From Hyphomicrobiaceae bacterium (GTDB taxonomy: Bacteria > Pseudomonadota > Alphaproteobacteria > Rhizobiales > Ancalomicrobiaceae), in NCBI GenBank assembly GCA_016793065.1, contig JAEULV010000099.1:38357-102356 (forward strand): 64,000 nt of DNA. Reading direction: 5' to 3'. Position 1 is the stretch's first letter. Every line of letters starts with the position of its first letter. Shown here one piece after another: positions 9,101 to 16,795 of this stretch. A program made the translations under genes and the position numbers. The notes under the pieces are model-generated. The model saw only the letters and a list, made by a program, of their open reading frames with translations. It did no database searches and was not told where the DNA came from.

Positions 9101-12034
9101 GGTGTCGGTCAAGCCCTCGATCCGGGTGCCGACCGTGGTGCCGAACTGCTCGGCCCGCTCCGCCAGCATCGCGGCGATATCGTCGGCCTTGGTGCCGAGC
9201 GACATGCCGAACGACGCCAGGCGATCGTCGAGCACTTCCGACATGGCGTCGGTGCGGGCGCCGATCGTCGACGACAGGATCGCGGTGCGTTCGGCAATGG
9301 CGTCGGCCAGCTCGTCGGTCTTGTCCGACAGCGTCCGCTCCACCGCGCCGAGGCGGTTGTCGATCAGCTCGCGCATCTCGGCGGTACGATCGCCCAGCGT
9401 GCCGACCAGCGTCGAGGCGCGGTTGTTGACGATGTCGTCGAGCACCTTGATGTTGTCGGCCAGCCCCGCCTCGATCTCCTTGCCACGGGTGGCGATGGTA
9501 TCGGCCACCGACGCGCCGACGGCGCTGATGTCGGCGGTGATGGCATCGCCGCGCGCGCCGACCAGTCGCGCCATTTCGGCGCTGGCCTGGGCAAGCCGGG
9601 TGGCGATCTCGACCGAACGGTTGGTCAGCGCCTCGGACACCTCGATCGAGGTCGAGGCCAGCTGGCCCTTGAGGTTTTCGGTCTGGTCCTGGATCAGCGT
9701 CGACAGGTTGCGGCCGCCCTCGGCCAGCCGCTCTTCCAGCTCGGCGCCCTGCACCGTGATCGAGTCGTAGATGCGGTCGCCGGTGATCGACAGGCGGTTG
9801 GCGAGTTCGCCGCCGCGCGTCGAAATCGTCTCGGCGATGCGCGTGCCGGTCTCGTCGAGCTTTTCGGTGATCTCCGAGCCGCGCAGGCTGAGATCGACGA
9901 CCAGCGATTCGCCGGTGCCCTTGAGCGCGTCCGACACCTCGCGGGTGCGCTGGTCGAGCGTGTCGACGATCTGCGTGCCGGTGGCGGTGATCGACGACAC
10001 CACTTCGTGGGCGCGATGGATGAAGGTCTCGGACAGTTCGGCGCCGGCGCGGTTCAGCGCCTCGGTGACCTCGCCGCCGCGCAGCGTGATCGTCTCGACG
10101 ATCTCGCCCGAGGTACGGGTCAGCGTCTCGTCGATCTGGGCCGAACGGTCGCGCAGGGTCTCGGTGACCTCGGTGGCGCGACGGGTGATCGTGTCGGAAA
10201 CCGCCATGCCGGTCGCCGTCAGGGTCTCGTTGATCTCCGCTCCGCGCGTCGCCAGCGTCGACGTGACGACCGCGCCGGTATTGGCCAGCGTGTCGTTGAT
10301 CTCGGCACCGCGCGCCGCCAGCGTCTCGGCCACATTGGCGCCGGTCCGGGCCAGCGTGTCGTTGATCTCGCCGCCACGGCTGGCGATCGTCTCGGCGACG
10401 CGGGTGCCGGTGGAGGCCAGGGTGTCGTTGATCTCGGTACCACGGATCGCGATGGTCTCGGCGACATTCGAGCCGGTCGCGGCCAGCGTGTCGTTGATCT
10501 CGGTGCCGCGGCTGGCAATGGTCTCGGCGACGCGCGTGCCGGTCGAGGCGATCGTGTCGTTGATCTCGGTGCCGCGGATCGCGATGGTCTCGGCAACGGT
10601 CGCGCCCGTCGCGGCCAGCGTGTCGTTGATCTCGGTGCCGCGGATGGCGATGGTCTCGGCGACCGTCGCGCCCGTCGCGGCAAGCGTGTCGTTCAACTCG
10701 GCGCCGCGCGCCGCCAGCGTGTCGGCGACCTTGATGCCGGTCGAGGCCAGCGTGTCGTTGAGTTCGGTGCCGCGCGAGGCCAGCGTCTCAACCAGCGAGG
10801 AGCCCGTATTGGCGATGGTGTCGTTGATCTCGTTGCCCTTGGCGGCCAGCGTCTCGGTCACCTCGCGCCCGGTCGACGACAGCCGGTCGACCACTTCCGT
10901 GCCGCGCTCGGTGATGCTCGACACCATGGTGCTGGCGGCGACGGTGATCGCCGACGTCATCTCGTCGCCCTTCGATCCGACCGAGGTGGTCAACCGATTG
11001 GTCGCTTCATCGACGGAGGTCACGATCCGCTCGCGCGTTTCACGCAGTTCGTTGGCGAGCGTGTCGTGCGCGCCGCTGATCGACGAGCGCACCCGCTCGG
11101 CATTATTGATGATCGCTTCGCGCTGGGTGACCAGTTCCTCGATCAGGCTGCGGATGCGCACTTCGTTGTCGCCATAGGCCCGCTCGAGCGACGACACTTC
11201 GTTGTGAACCAGCACCTCGAGTTCGCTGGCGCGCGACAGCGCCCGCTCGATGCCGTCGCCCATGGCCGCGACCTCGCGGCGAATGGCCTGACCGACATTG
11301 ACCACGGTCTCACGCGCCACTGCTTCCGGCTCGGCCAGGCGCAGGGCCACTTCCGCCATCGACCGCGCCTTCAGCGACAGGTCGTTCGACCGCCAGATCA
11401 TGCCGGCAATCGCGTAGAACAGGAACACCGGCGCGACGATCGCCACCGCCGCCCAAACGATCGCCGGATTGGCCACGACGCCGAGAACCGAATCCGACGC
11501 GCCGATCAGCGCGCCGTGCGAAATCCAGGCGAGCCAACCGCCAACGGCGACCCAGAGGATCGAGGCAAACATTGCCACCGTATAGGGCGTGCCGGCCGGG
11601 CGGCGCTGCAGCGCATAGACCAGATCGCCGACCGCCGAGGCACGGTCGTCATTGGCGGCCGGACGCGGCGGCACCGGGCGGGCCGGCTCGGCCGTGGCGG
11701 TCGACGGCGCAGCAGGGGCAGGCTGCGCCGCCGGTTGCGCGCCGGCAGCCGCGCCGCCCGCCATGCCCGGCAGGGTCGAAACCGCCTGCTCGACGGCGGC
11801 AAGCACCTCGGCATCAAGCTGCACCGATGCCTTCTTGGCCGGGGCCTTCGGCGCCTCGATCGTTGCCTTTGGCTTCTCGAACAGGTCGCCCGCCGGATCT
11901 TCCGCCGTCATGTCCTTCATGATCAGGCTGTCGCTACCCGGGTTCGGCCCGCCGAATTCGAGCTTCAGCGCTTCCTCGACGGCCGAGAGGGCTGCTTCGG
12001 TCGGGTCAGTCGCCTTGTTCGGAGTCATAGCCAT
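6188..12034 (-). CDS. GPR/TipN-like giant polar coiled-coil membrane protein (apolipoprotein A1/A4/E-like repeats)
   Basis: About 1948 residues from MAMTPNKATD; the next ATG, two codons on, is equally possible. Residues 1-150 are acidic, then Pro/Ala-rich. Two membrane segments lie at about 151-171 and 190-212. Almost everything after that is helical repeat with a recurring TxxxRxxEI pattern, including ten near-identical 22-residue units at about 404-623. A Pro/Arg-rich linker precedes a conserved-looking C-terminal domain (last 115 residues, with NEAFFDLWDRYQRGEKNVF). Size, two N-terminal TM helices and apolipoprotein-like repeats match the Growth Pole Ring protein of Agrobacterium, related to Caulobacter TipN, which organises polar growth. 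Family knowledge gives the role; the motifs only show the architecture. It is a stand-alone transcript ending at a strong terminator. Confidence 0.8.
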   Translation of the reverse strand: MAMTPNKATDPTEAALSAVEEALKLEFGGPNPGSDSLIMKDMTAEDPAGDLFEKPKATIEAPKAPAKKASVQLDAEVLAAVEQAVSTLPGMAGGAAAGAQPAAQPAPAAPSTATAEPARPVPPRPAANDDRASAVGDLVYALQRRPAGTPYTVAMFASILWVAVGGWLAWISHGALIGASDSVLGVVANPAIVWAAVAIVAPVFLFYAIAGMIWRSNDLSLKARSMAEVALRLAEPEAVARETVVNVGQAIRREVAAMGDGIERALSRASELEVLVHNEVSSLERAYGDNEVRIRSLIEELVTQREAIINNAERVRSSISGAHDTLANELRETRERIVTSVDEATNRLTTSVGSKGDEMTSAITVAASTMVSSITERGTEVVDRLSSTGREVTETLAAKGNEINDTIANTGSSLVETLASRGTELNDTLASTGIKVADTLAARGAELNDTLAATGATVAETIAIRGTEINDTLAATGATVAETIAIRGTEINDTIASTGTRVAETIASRGTEINDTLAATGSNVAETIAIRGTEINDTLASTGTRVAETIASRGGEINDTLARTGANVAETLAARGAEINDTLANTGAVVTSTLATRGAEINETLTATGMAVSDTITRRATEVTETLRDRSAQIDETLTRTSGEIVETITLRGGEVTEALNRAGAELSETFIHRAHEVVSSITATGTQIVDTLDQRTREVSDALKGTGESLVVDLSLRGSEITEKLDETGTRIAETISTRGGELANRLSITGDRIYDSITVQGAELEERLAEGGRNLSTLIQDQTENLKGQLASTSIEVSEALTNRSVEIATRLAQASAEMARLVGARGDAITADISAVGASVADTIATRGKEIEAGLADNIKVLDDIVNNRASTLVGTLGDRTAEMRELIDNRLGAVERTLSDKTDELADAIAERTAILSSTIGARTDAMSEVLDDRLASFGMSLGTKADDIAAMLAERAEQFGTTVGTRIEGLTDTFAERTDLLTSTLETRTAKIDQALDARARHISETLIERTREIASAFVTGQTAMTAAFDSRMSEVGETLEAKTRLVSDTLTDRVAELNVTLGSKVLEVADTLGARTTELENLMQNRMGAIAQALGVETDRARQILISALAEKSREIVAKGEEMRNSLVGSLETAADRVVGEGDRVRSMLVSALDEASIKLIADAGQARATLTDTLGSASDKLIGDAALARDTLAQVLGSASGKLISDAELARDTLTQVLGDASGKLVDNAEQARSTLLAGLGEGAEVLVNRADTVTRALVDAIVGASARLATEAGSARDQVLNGLGAGAARLVGEAEAARQSLDLSLTQGADRIVAESERARAALAEVAGHVEDVLVGRSQAVTGEVERATRELAELLDSQGGTLIANLETRAGDLGARINQAREVLIHALDRSGRELGETLARQGLEATRAITDTATTLRGDMSGVLERLTQSSLVLQSVVNQASDSLIAIENKLEHQTTEVSQLVDRAVGETNASTSRMAEQVHVLRDVAEGVLGDINVLTSQLDTQTKGLGDSARQLDLTNRALEQTLDARRRSIEDLATHLVDKTESVDTLMRGFASLIGDTLGSAEDRARELGSLLSRSADDAARTVAATLEKMHASTGSEGQRASEQLKAVQDAMIAEMTRAVAETTARFADATERMREAARMMQSELEETRSELRRGVIEMPKETAEQTATLRRAVSDQVRALTELADIVGKQSASIDATRPAMAAARPLERVADRPVERLPEPPMMPLGRRPEAMPEPRRPVAPPPAARPAPAPFEFDLDADRQPPRREPAPQPPLPAREAEAPRGGWMSDLLRRASRDELAPAPIRAPEPSREPARSQGHVVESLNALSVDIARAIDNEAFFDLWDRYQRGEKNVFTRRLYTLQGQNTFDEIRRKYQRDMEFRAAVDRYIGDFNGLLDDIRRTDRDGHLTQNYLASDTGKVYTMLAHAAGRLD
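10165..10824 (-). repeat. Ten tandem 66-bp units inside the GPR-like gene
   Basis: The base string GTGTCGTT (GTCTCGTT in the last unit) recurs at 10223, 10289, 10355, 10421, 10487, 10553, 10619, 10685, 10751 and 10817, an exact 66-base period. Each unit encodes 22 residues of the form NDTLAxTGxxVAETIAxRG plus three more (usually xEI or xEL). Period and reading frame agree, so changes in copy number would keep the frame. Flanking units continue in degenerate form on both sides. Confidence 0.93.
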
Positions 12035-12233
12035 GGTCTTCACAAGCCTCGGGTCACAACACTGCCGCATCGGACATCAGTCAGGGTCCCCGTCTGACCG
12101 ACGCCCGTCACTCAACTGTTAAACTACCGTCCACAACCGCCCGAGCTTCGATACTCGGGCAGCGATCTGTTAACCATGTGTACCGGATTGGCACAGTTCG
12201 GAACACATGATCCCAGAATTTCATGTCCGCATG

Positions 12234-12248
12234 GTAATGGCACATTAA
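12234..12248. promoter_or_regulatory. Possible CtrA box (TTAA-N7-TTAA, one mismatch)
   Basis: On the minus strand the sequence is TTAATGTGCCATTAC, which matches the CtrA consensus TTAA-N7-TTAA at seven of eight defined positions. It lies about 190 bases upstream of the GPR-like start. A cell-cycle input would fit a polar growth protein. One imperfect match is weak evidence. Confidence 0.35.
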
Positions 12249-12591
12249 CGATCATGAAACAGGTGTGTTTCACATTCCGCAAACAGGGTTAACGCCCGTC
12301 AATCATTCCGCGTCCCCTGCCCTTCGGGAAGCGCCGCGACGGCAGGCAGGGCCGGATCGACGCCTGAACGCTGTTTCGATCGATCAAACGCCCCCTCGCG
12401 CCGCCGAACCGACCCGCCGACCGCCGTCTGCCGAAACGTGAACGCAGCGCCGGGCGGCTTGCGGCGCCACGCAAATTCGCGGATCGGCATTGCCGCCGGC
12501 CGTGGCTCCATCCACAGCATATTTCGCCCCGCCGCCCGTGCTCGCCGGCATTCTCGCCCCATCGGAACGCCTTTCCGGCCGAATCGGTCGA

Positions 12592-12620
12592 TTGACTCGC
12601 TTTAAATCGATTCATAATGT
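12592..12620 (+). promoter_or_regulatory. Candidate sigma-70 promoter for the Hpt gene
   Basis: TTGACT (12592-12597) is followed by CATAAT (12613-12618, spacing 15) or TAATGT (12615-12620, spacing 17). It lies about 90 bases upstream of the Hpt start, in a locally AT-rich patch within GC-rich DNA. Spacing is not ideal for the better -10. Confidence 0.4.
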
Positions 12621-12707
12621 GGCTTAACTTCATCTTATCCGGCCGCTGCTAGGGTTTCGGCATCGACGACCGGGGAGCAACCCCGGCGGGAAAGGGACGC
12701 GAAAATC

Positions 12708-13097
12708 ATGATGATGACCTCGACCGCACCGAACGGCGAACCGATGATGCCGCTGAACCTGACGCCCGAGCGCGCCAACCGCCCGGTCGATCTGGTGCAC
12801 CTGTCGCGCCATACCTTCGGCGATCGCAATCTCGAACGCGAGGTGCTGGCCCTGTTCCTGCGCCAGTCGCGCCAGTGCATCGCCAGGCTGAAGGCCGGTC
12901 CCGCCAGCGACGACCGCCGCATCGTCGCCCACACCATCAAGGGTTCGGCCCGTGGCATCGGCGCCTGGCGCGTCGCCGAAATCGCCGGCGAGGTCGAAGC
13001 CAACGCCGCCGAGGACGGCGTCGCCACCCTCGTTGCCGAACTCGACCGGGCGATCGGCGACACCAACGGCTTCATCGAGGGTCTGCTGGTCGGCTGA
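12708..13097 (+). CDS. Hpt-domain histidine phosphotransfer protein
   Basis: About 129 residues with a single helical Hpt domain. The phospho-acceptor is His75 in the motif AHTIKGSARGIGA, and the following helix (VAEIAGEVEANAAEDG) is typical. The gene starts with three consecutive Met codons; GGGA about ten bases upstream fits the first. Hpt proteins shuttle phosphate between receiver domains of a phosphorelay in the cytoplasm. No histidine kinase or response regulator is nearby, so its partners are unknown. It is transcribed divergently from the GPR-like gene. Confidence 0.88.
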   Translation: MMMTSTAPNGEPMMPLNLTPERANRPVDLVHLSRHTFGDRNLEREVLALFLRQSRQCIARLKAGPASDDRRIVAHTIKGSARGIGAWRVAEIAGEVEANAAEDGVATLVAELDRAIGDTNGFIEGLLVG

Positions 13098-13312
13098 CGC
13101 GGCCGCACCATCCAGCGCGATCCCGCCCGTCGGCTCTCGCCAGGCGTCGGCACGGACCTGTCCTCGCTGCCGGCGCGGGGCAGAAGCGACAACGCGACGC
13201 TTGACCTCTTCACCGTTTCGGCTATGTCGGCGGAGACCTTTCATGCCCCGGCCCCGGACGCTCGACGCGTGGCCGCAAGGCGGGTAGCCACGACCGGAGC
13301 GACGAGACGGCC

Positions 13313-13633
13313 ATGCCCAAGATCAATTTCATCACCTTCGACGGCGCCACCCATACGGTCGAGGCCGAAGTCGGCTCCTCCGTGATGGAAGCGGCGATCC
13401 GCAACATGATCCCGGGCATCGAGGCCGAATGCGGCGGCGCCTGCGCCTGCGCCACCTGCCACGTCTATGTCGACGACGCCTGGGTCGGCCCCACCGGCTC
13501 GCCCCAGCCGATGGAGGAAGACATGCTCGACTTCGCCTATGACGTGAAGCCGAACTCCCGCCTCTCCTGCCAGATCAAGCTCACCGCCGACCTCGACGGC
13601 CTCACCGTCAACGTCCCGGAACGCCAGGCCTGA
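13313..13633 (+). CDS. Adrenodoxin-type [2Fe-2S] ferredoxin
   Basis: About 106 residues. The cluster ligands are in [15 protein letters not shown] (a Cys-x5-Cys-x2-Cys pattern), with the fourth Cys in [10 protein letters not shown]. Length and the closing VPERQ match the FdxB/adrenodoxin group used in P450, Fe-S assembly and related electron transfer. GAGACGG lies upstream of the ATG. A ferredoxin-NADP reductase gene starts 1.9 kb downstream on the same strand, with a toxin-antitoxin pair and a regulator on the other strand in between, so the two may form one electron chain. Confidence 0.92.
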   Translation: MPKINFITFDGATHTVEAEVGSSVMEAAIRNMIPGIEAECGGACACATCHVYVDDAWVGPTGSPQPMEEDMLDFAYDVKPNSRLSCQIKLTADLDGLTVNVPERQA

Positions 13634-13872
13634 GGCAGTCTGGCGATCCACATTCGCGCCCGGGGACTGACGCAGCCAACACCGCCGTCAGGTCTTCGAA
13701 GTTGTTGCCAACCCCATGCGGCTTGGCAACGACATCATGCGCCGCATGGCGCCCGCCCGAGTTGACCACTGACGCGACGCGCCAGCGGAATCCGCGAGAG
13801 CTTCGATTTCCAGCGCCTTGGGACGGAAGCCGCCGCCCCGCTGCCAGCGACGGCCGCACTCGCTCACCGGCA

Positions 13873-14160
13873 CTAGATCAATTCCGAAAAATCCCGCGCC
13901 GAGTGCAAAATTCTAATAATGACAATTCGATCTTCGTGAATTTCATAAAAAATGACATAATCGTCAACTGGGCGACGACGTACGGTTCGACCAAAAGCAG
14001 AATTGATGACTTCATATCCATGGGGCGCATCGGCAATGGATTGTGCCTTGACGCGCAGCCGCTCGATATAGCTTCGCGCCCGCACCGGATTGTCGCGTGC
14101 GATGAACCGCGCGATCGAATTCAGATCCTGTGTGGCCGGCCTGGTAATGACAACCTTCAT
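13873..14160 (-). CDS. ParE/RelE-superfamily toxin
   Basis: About 95 residues, starting MKVVITRPATQDL. GAGGG upstream supports this ATG over one 21 bases earlier. The fold is the small ParE type: N-terminal strand and DLNSIARFIARDNP helices, then RPVDDYVIFYEIHEDRIVIIRILHSARDF at the C-terminus, which is typical of the family. It follows the antitoxin by four bases. Base composition is clearly lower in G+C than in neighbouring genes, suggesting transfer. Members of the family inhibit gyrase or cleave mRNA; which one applies here cannot be told. Confidence 0.87.
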   Translation of the reverse strand: MKVVITRPATQDLNSIARFIARDNPVRARSYIERLRVKAQSIADAPHGYEVINSAFGRTVRRRPVDDYVIFYEIHEDRIVIIRILHSARDFSELI

Positions 14161-14164
14161 GCCC

Positions 14165-14428
14165 TCAAAGGTTGCCACCAACGTCCGATTTGATCAAGTG
14201 TTGTGCGGCATCAAAGGCGGCGTCCAGGTCCATCACCTCGCCTCGATCGGCCGCAGCCTGCCCCTCATGCAGGTCATCGAGGAAGACCCGCCTTTGCTCC
14301 AGGCGGATCTTGTCTCGGCGGATCAGGTCGCGAACATAATCGCTGGCATTGGCGTATTCTCCACTCTCGATGCGAGCCTGGACCCAGGTCCGCATCTGAC
14401 CGGGCAAGGAGATGTTCATGGTCGCCAT
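14165..14428 (-). CDS. ParD/CopG-family antitoxin
   Basis: About 87 residues, starting MATMNISLPGQM, with AAGG about eight bases upstream. The N-terminal ribbon-helix-helix is seen in MNISLPGQMRTWVQARI and the ParD hallmark in GEYANASDYVRDLIRRDK. The acidic C-terminal tail should wrap the toxin. It is the first gene of the pair and would be expected to repress its own promoter. Confidence 0.88.
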   Translation of the reverse strand: MATMNISLPGQMRTWVQARIESGEYANASDYVRDLIRRDKIRLEQRRVFLDDLHEGQAAADRGEVMDLDAAFDAAQHLIKSDVGGNL

Positions 14429-14484
14429 GATCGAGCCTTTCGAGCCACTCAACCATGGCATTCTTTGCCAAACTCTGCCAACAA

Positions 14485-15351
14485 TCAAGCCTTGAGCGGG
14501 ATGTGGATGTCGGTGACCAGGTCGGTCGGCGCGGTCGAGCGCGGGTCGTTGCGATAAACCTCATAGGCCGCCTCGTCGCCCGGCTCGCGACCGGACTGCG
14601 CCAGCCACTCGCAATAGAGCCACTTGTAGGCGCCTTCCAGCTCCGAATACGGCCCCACATGCCGCATCATCGCCGTCGGCCCCCGGGTGATCCGCAACTC
14701 CTCGAGCGGCGCCGCGATCACCGCGTCGTCATCGACGATGATGCCGGCGAACGACCGCAGCTTCGATGCCGGCACCGACGACGGATCGTCGAAATACACT
14801 CCGACCATCAACGTCTTCGGTCCGAACAGGCCGCGCGCCCCGGCGATCGGCCCCAGCCGCTCGAATGTCGTGCCGATTTCCATGTAGGCACCCGAATGCG
14901 GCAACCTGGCAAGGCGCATGGCCGGGGCTTCGACGATTTCGACGCTATGCATGACGGCATCCTCCCGACCCGAGCGGCGCGCGGCCGGCTCGGTCAACTG
15001 CTTGCGGCGGCGATAGGCGGCGGGCGGCACGGCGTAATCGGCGCGGAACGCCCGCGTGAACGCCGCCGCCGAGCCATACCCGGCGCGGTTTGCGATCATC
15101 GCCACCGGATCGGCGCCGCTCACCAGCTGGTAGGCGGCCCGCTGCAGCCGGCGACGACGCACGGTCTCCTGCACGGTCTCGCCGGTGATGCCGGCATAGA
15201 CCCTGTGGAAGTGATAGGGCGACAGACAGGCGATCTCCGCCAGCCGGGTGAAGTCGAGTTCGTCGTCAAGGTGCTCGCCCAAGTGCCGGGCGACCCGTTC
15301 GATGCGCTCGGCCCAGGCGGCGCGCGTGGTTGGCTTGTTCATCGTCGTCAT
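14485..15351 (-). CDS. AraC-family regulator with GyrI-like ligand-binding domain
   Basis: About 288 residues from MTTMNKPTTR (a second Met is three codons on). The N-terminal AraC double helix-turn-helix covers about 10-115 (LAEIACLSPYHFHRVYAGITGE and IANRAGYGSAAAFTRAFRADY). The C-terminal half (130-288) is a GyrI/SOUL-like effector domain. This order is that of Rob-type sensors of small hydrophobic or cationic molecules. It is divergent from the ferredoxin reductase (183-base gap) and may control it; no operator was identified. Confidence 0.88.
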   Translation of the reverse strand: MTTMNKPTTRAAWAERIERVARHLGEHLDDELDFTRLAEIACLSPYHFHRVYAGITGETVQETVRRRRLQRAAYQLVSGADPVAMIANRAGYGSAAAFTRAFRADYAVPPAAYRRRKQLTEPAARRSGREDAVMHSVEIVEAPAMRLARLPHSGAYMEIGTTFERLGPIAGARGLFGPKTLMVGVYFDDPSSVPASKLRSFAGIIVDDDAVIAAPLEELRITRGPTAMMRHVGPYSELEGAYKWLYCEWLAQSGREPGDEAAYEVYRNDPRSTAPTDLVTDIHIPLKA

Positions 15352-15492
15352 CCCGTCACCATACGAGGGGCGGCTTGATCCGGGTTGCGCTTTCGCGCTC
15401 CCGGGCGAAAATCCGCTCCGATGGAATTTCATGCTCGCAAACCACCGTTTGCGGGGCGGACATGCCTTTCGCTCGGCCCCGCCAAAGGCTAA

Positions 15493-16563
<1,071 letters not shown>

Positions 16564-16795
16564 CCATACCGGCCCTGCCGGATCATCCTCGGGCGGTGCG
16601 TCGATTGCCGGCGCGCCGCCCTTGTCGTTTGCGCCGTTCGCCGCCAGCCCTCCCCCGCTCGCATGGCGCATATCCGCGGCGGCGATTTTCAGATTTGCCT
16701 CTTGCCCCGCCTGCCTCGCCGCGCCACCTTGGCCGCGCCGCCGCGCGCGCCCGTCCAGGCCAACGGCACGACAGCCCCCTTCGAGAGGACAAGCC

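Larger units (their letters stand above)
12035..12707. other. Divergent intergenic region between the GPR-like gene and the Hpt gene
   Basis: A 673-base gap. The part nearest the GPR-like gene (about 12110-12310) is markedly AT-richer than its surroundings and has several TTAAC motifs and a 7-bp stem-loop (GCCCGAG/CTCGGGC, 12139-12160). The part from 12300 to 12580 is GC-rich and featureless. Short open frames on the minus strand (12299-12562 and a longer overlapping one) are Arg/Pro/Ala-rich with no recognisable domain, and I do not call them genes. Confidence 0.6.

Noticed and set aside
10165..10824. Regular 66-bp spacing that could be mistaken for a CRISPR array
   Set aside because: There are no unique spacers between short repeats; the whole 66-bp unit repeats and is in frame within one protein gene. 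No cas genes are present.
9014..12097. 1027-codon open frame on the plus strand opposite the GPR-like gene (also an 854-codon one at 6209-8773)
   Set aside because: Both are mirror frames of a highly repetitive coding sequence with strong third-position GC bias. Their products are Arg/Gly/Asp-rich and lack any domain, while the minus-strand frame has TM helices, repeats and a terminator.
12299..12562. 87-codon minus-strand frame upstream of the Hpt gene, and a longer overlapping frame in another phase
   Set aside because: Composition is Arg/Pro/Ala-rich with no domain, no good leader and no neighbour coupling; two overlapping frames are open at once, as expected by chance in GC-rich DNA.
13608..13859. 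83-codon minus-strand frame between the ferredoxin and the ParE-like toxin
   Set aside because: It overlaps the ferredoxin 3' end, has no recognisable domain and no convincing ribosome-binding site; it may be decayed sequence.
14165..14488. Longer antitoxin start 60 bases upstream of the chosen ATG
   Set aside because: The extra N-terminus does not look like the family, and the ribbon-helix-helix begins right at MATMNISLP with a ribosome-binding site nearby.
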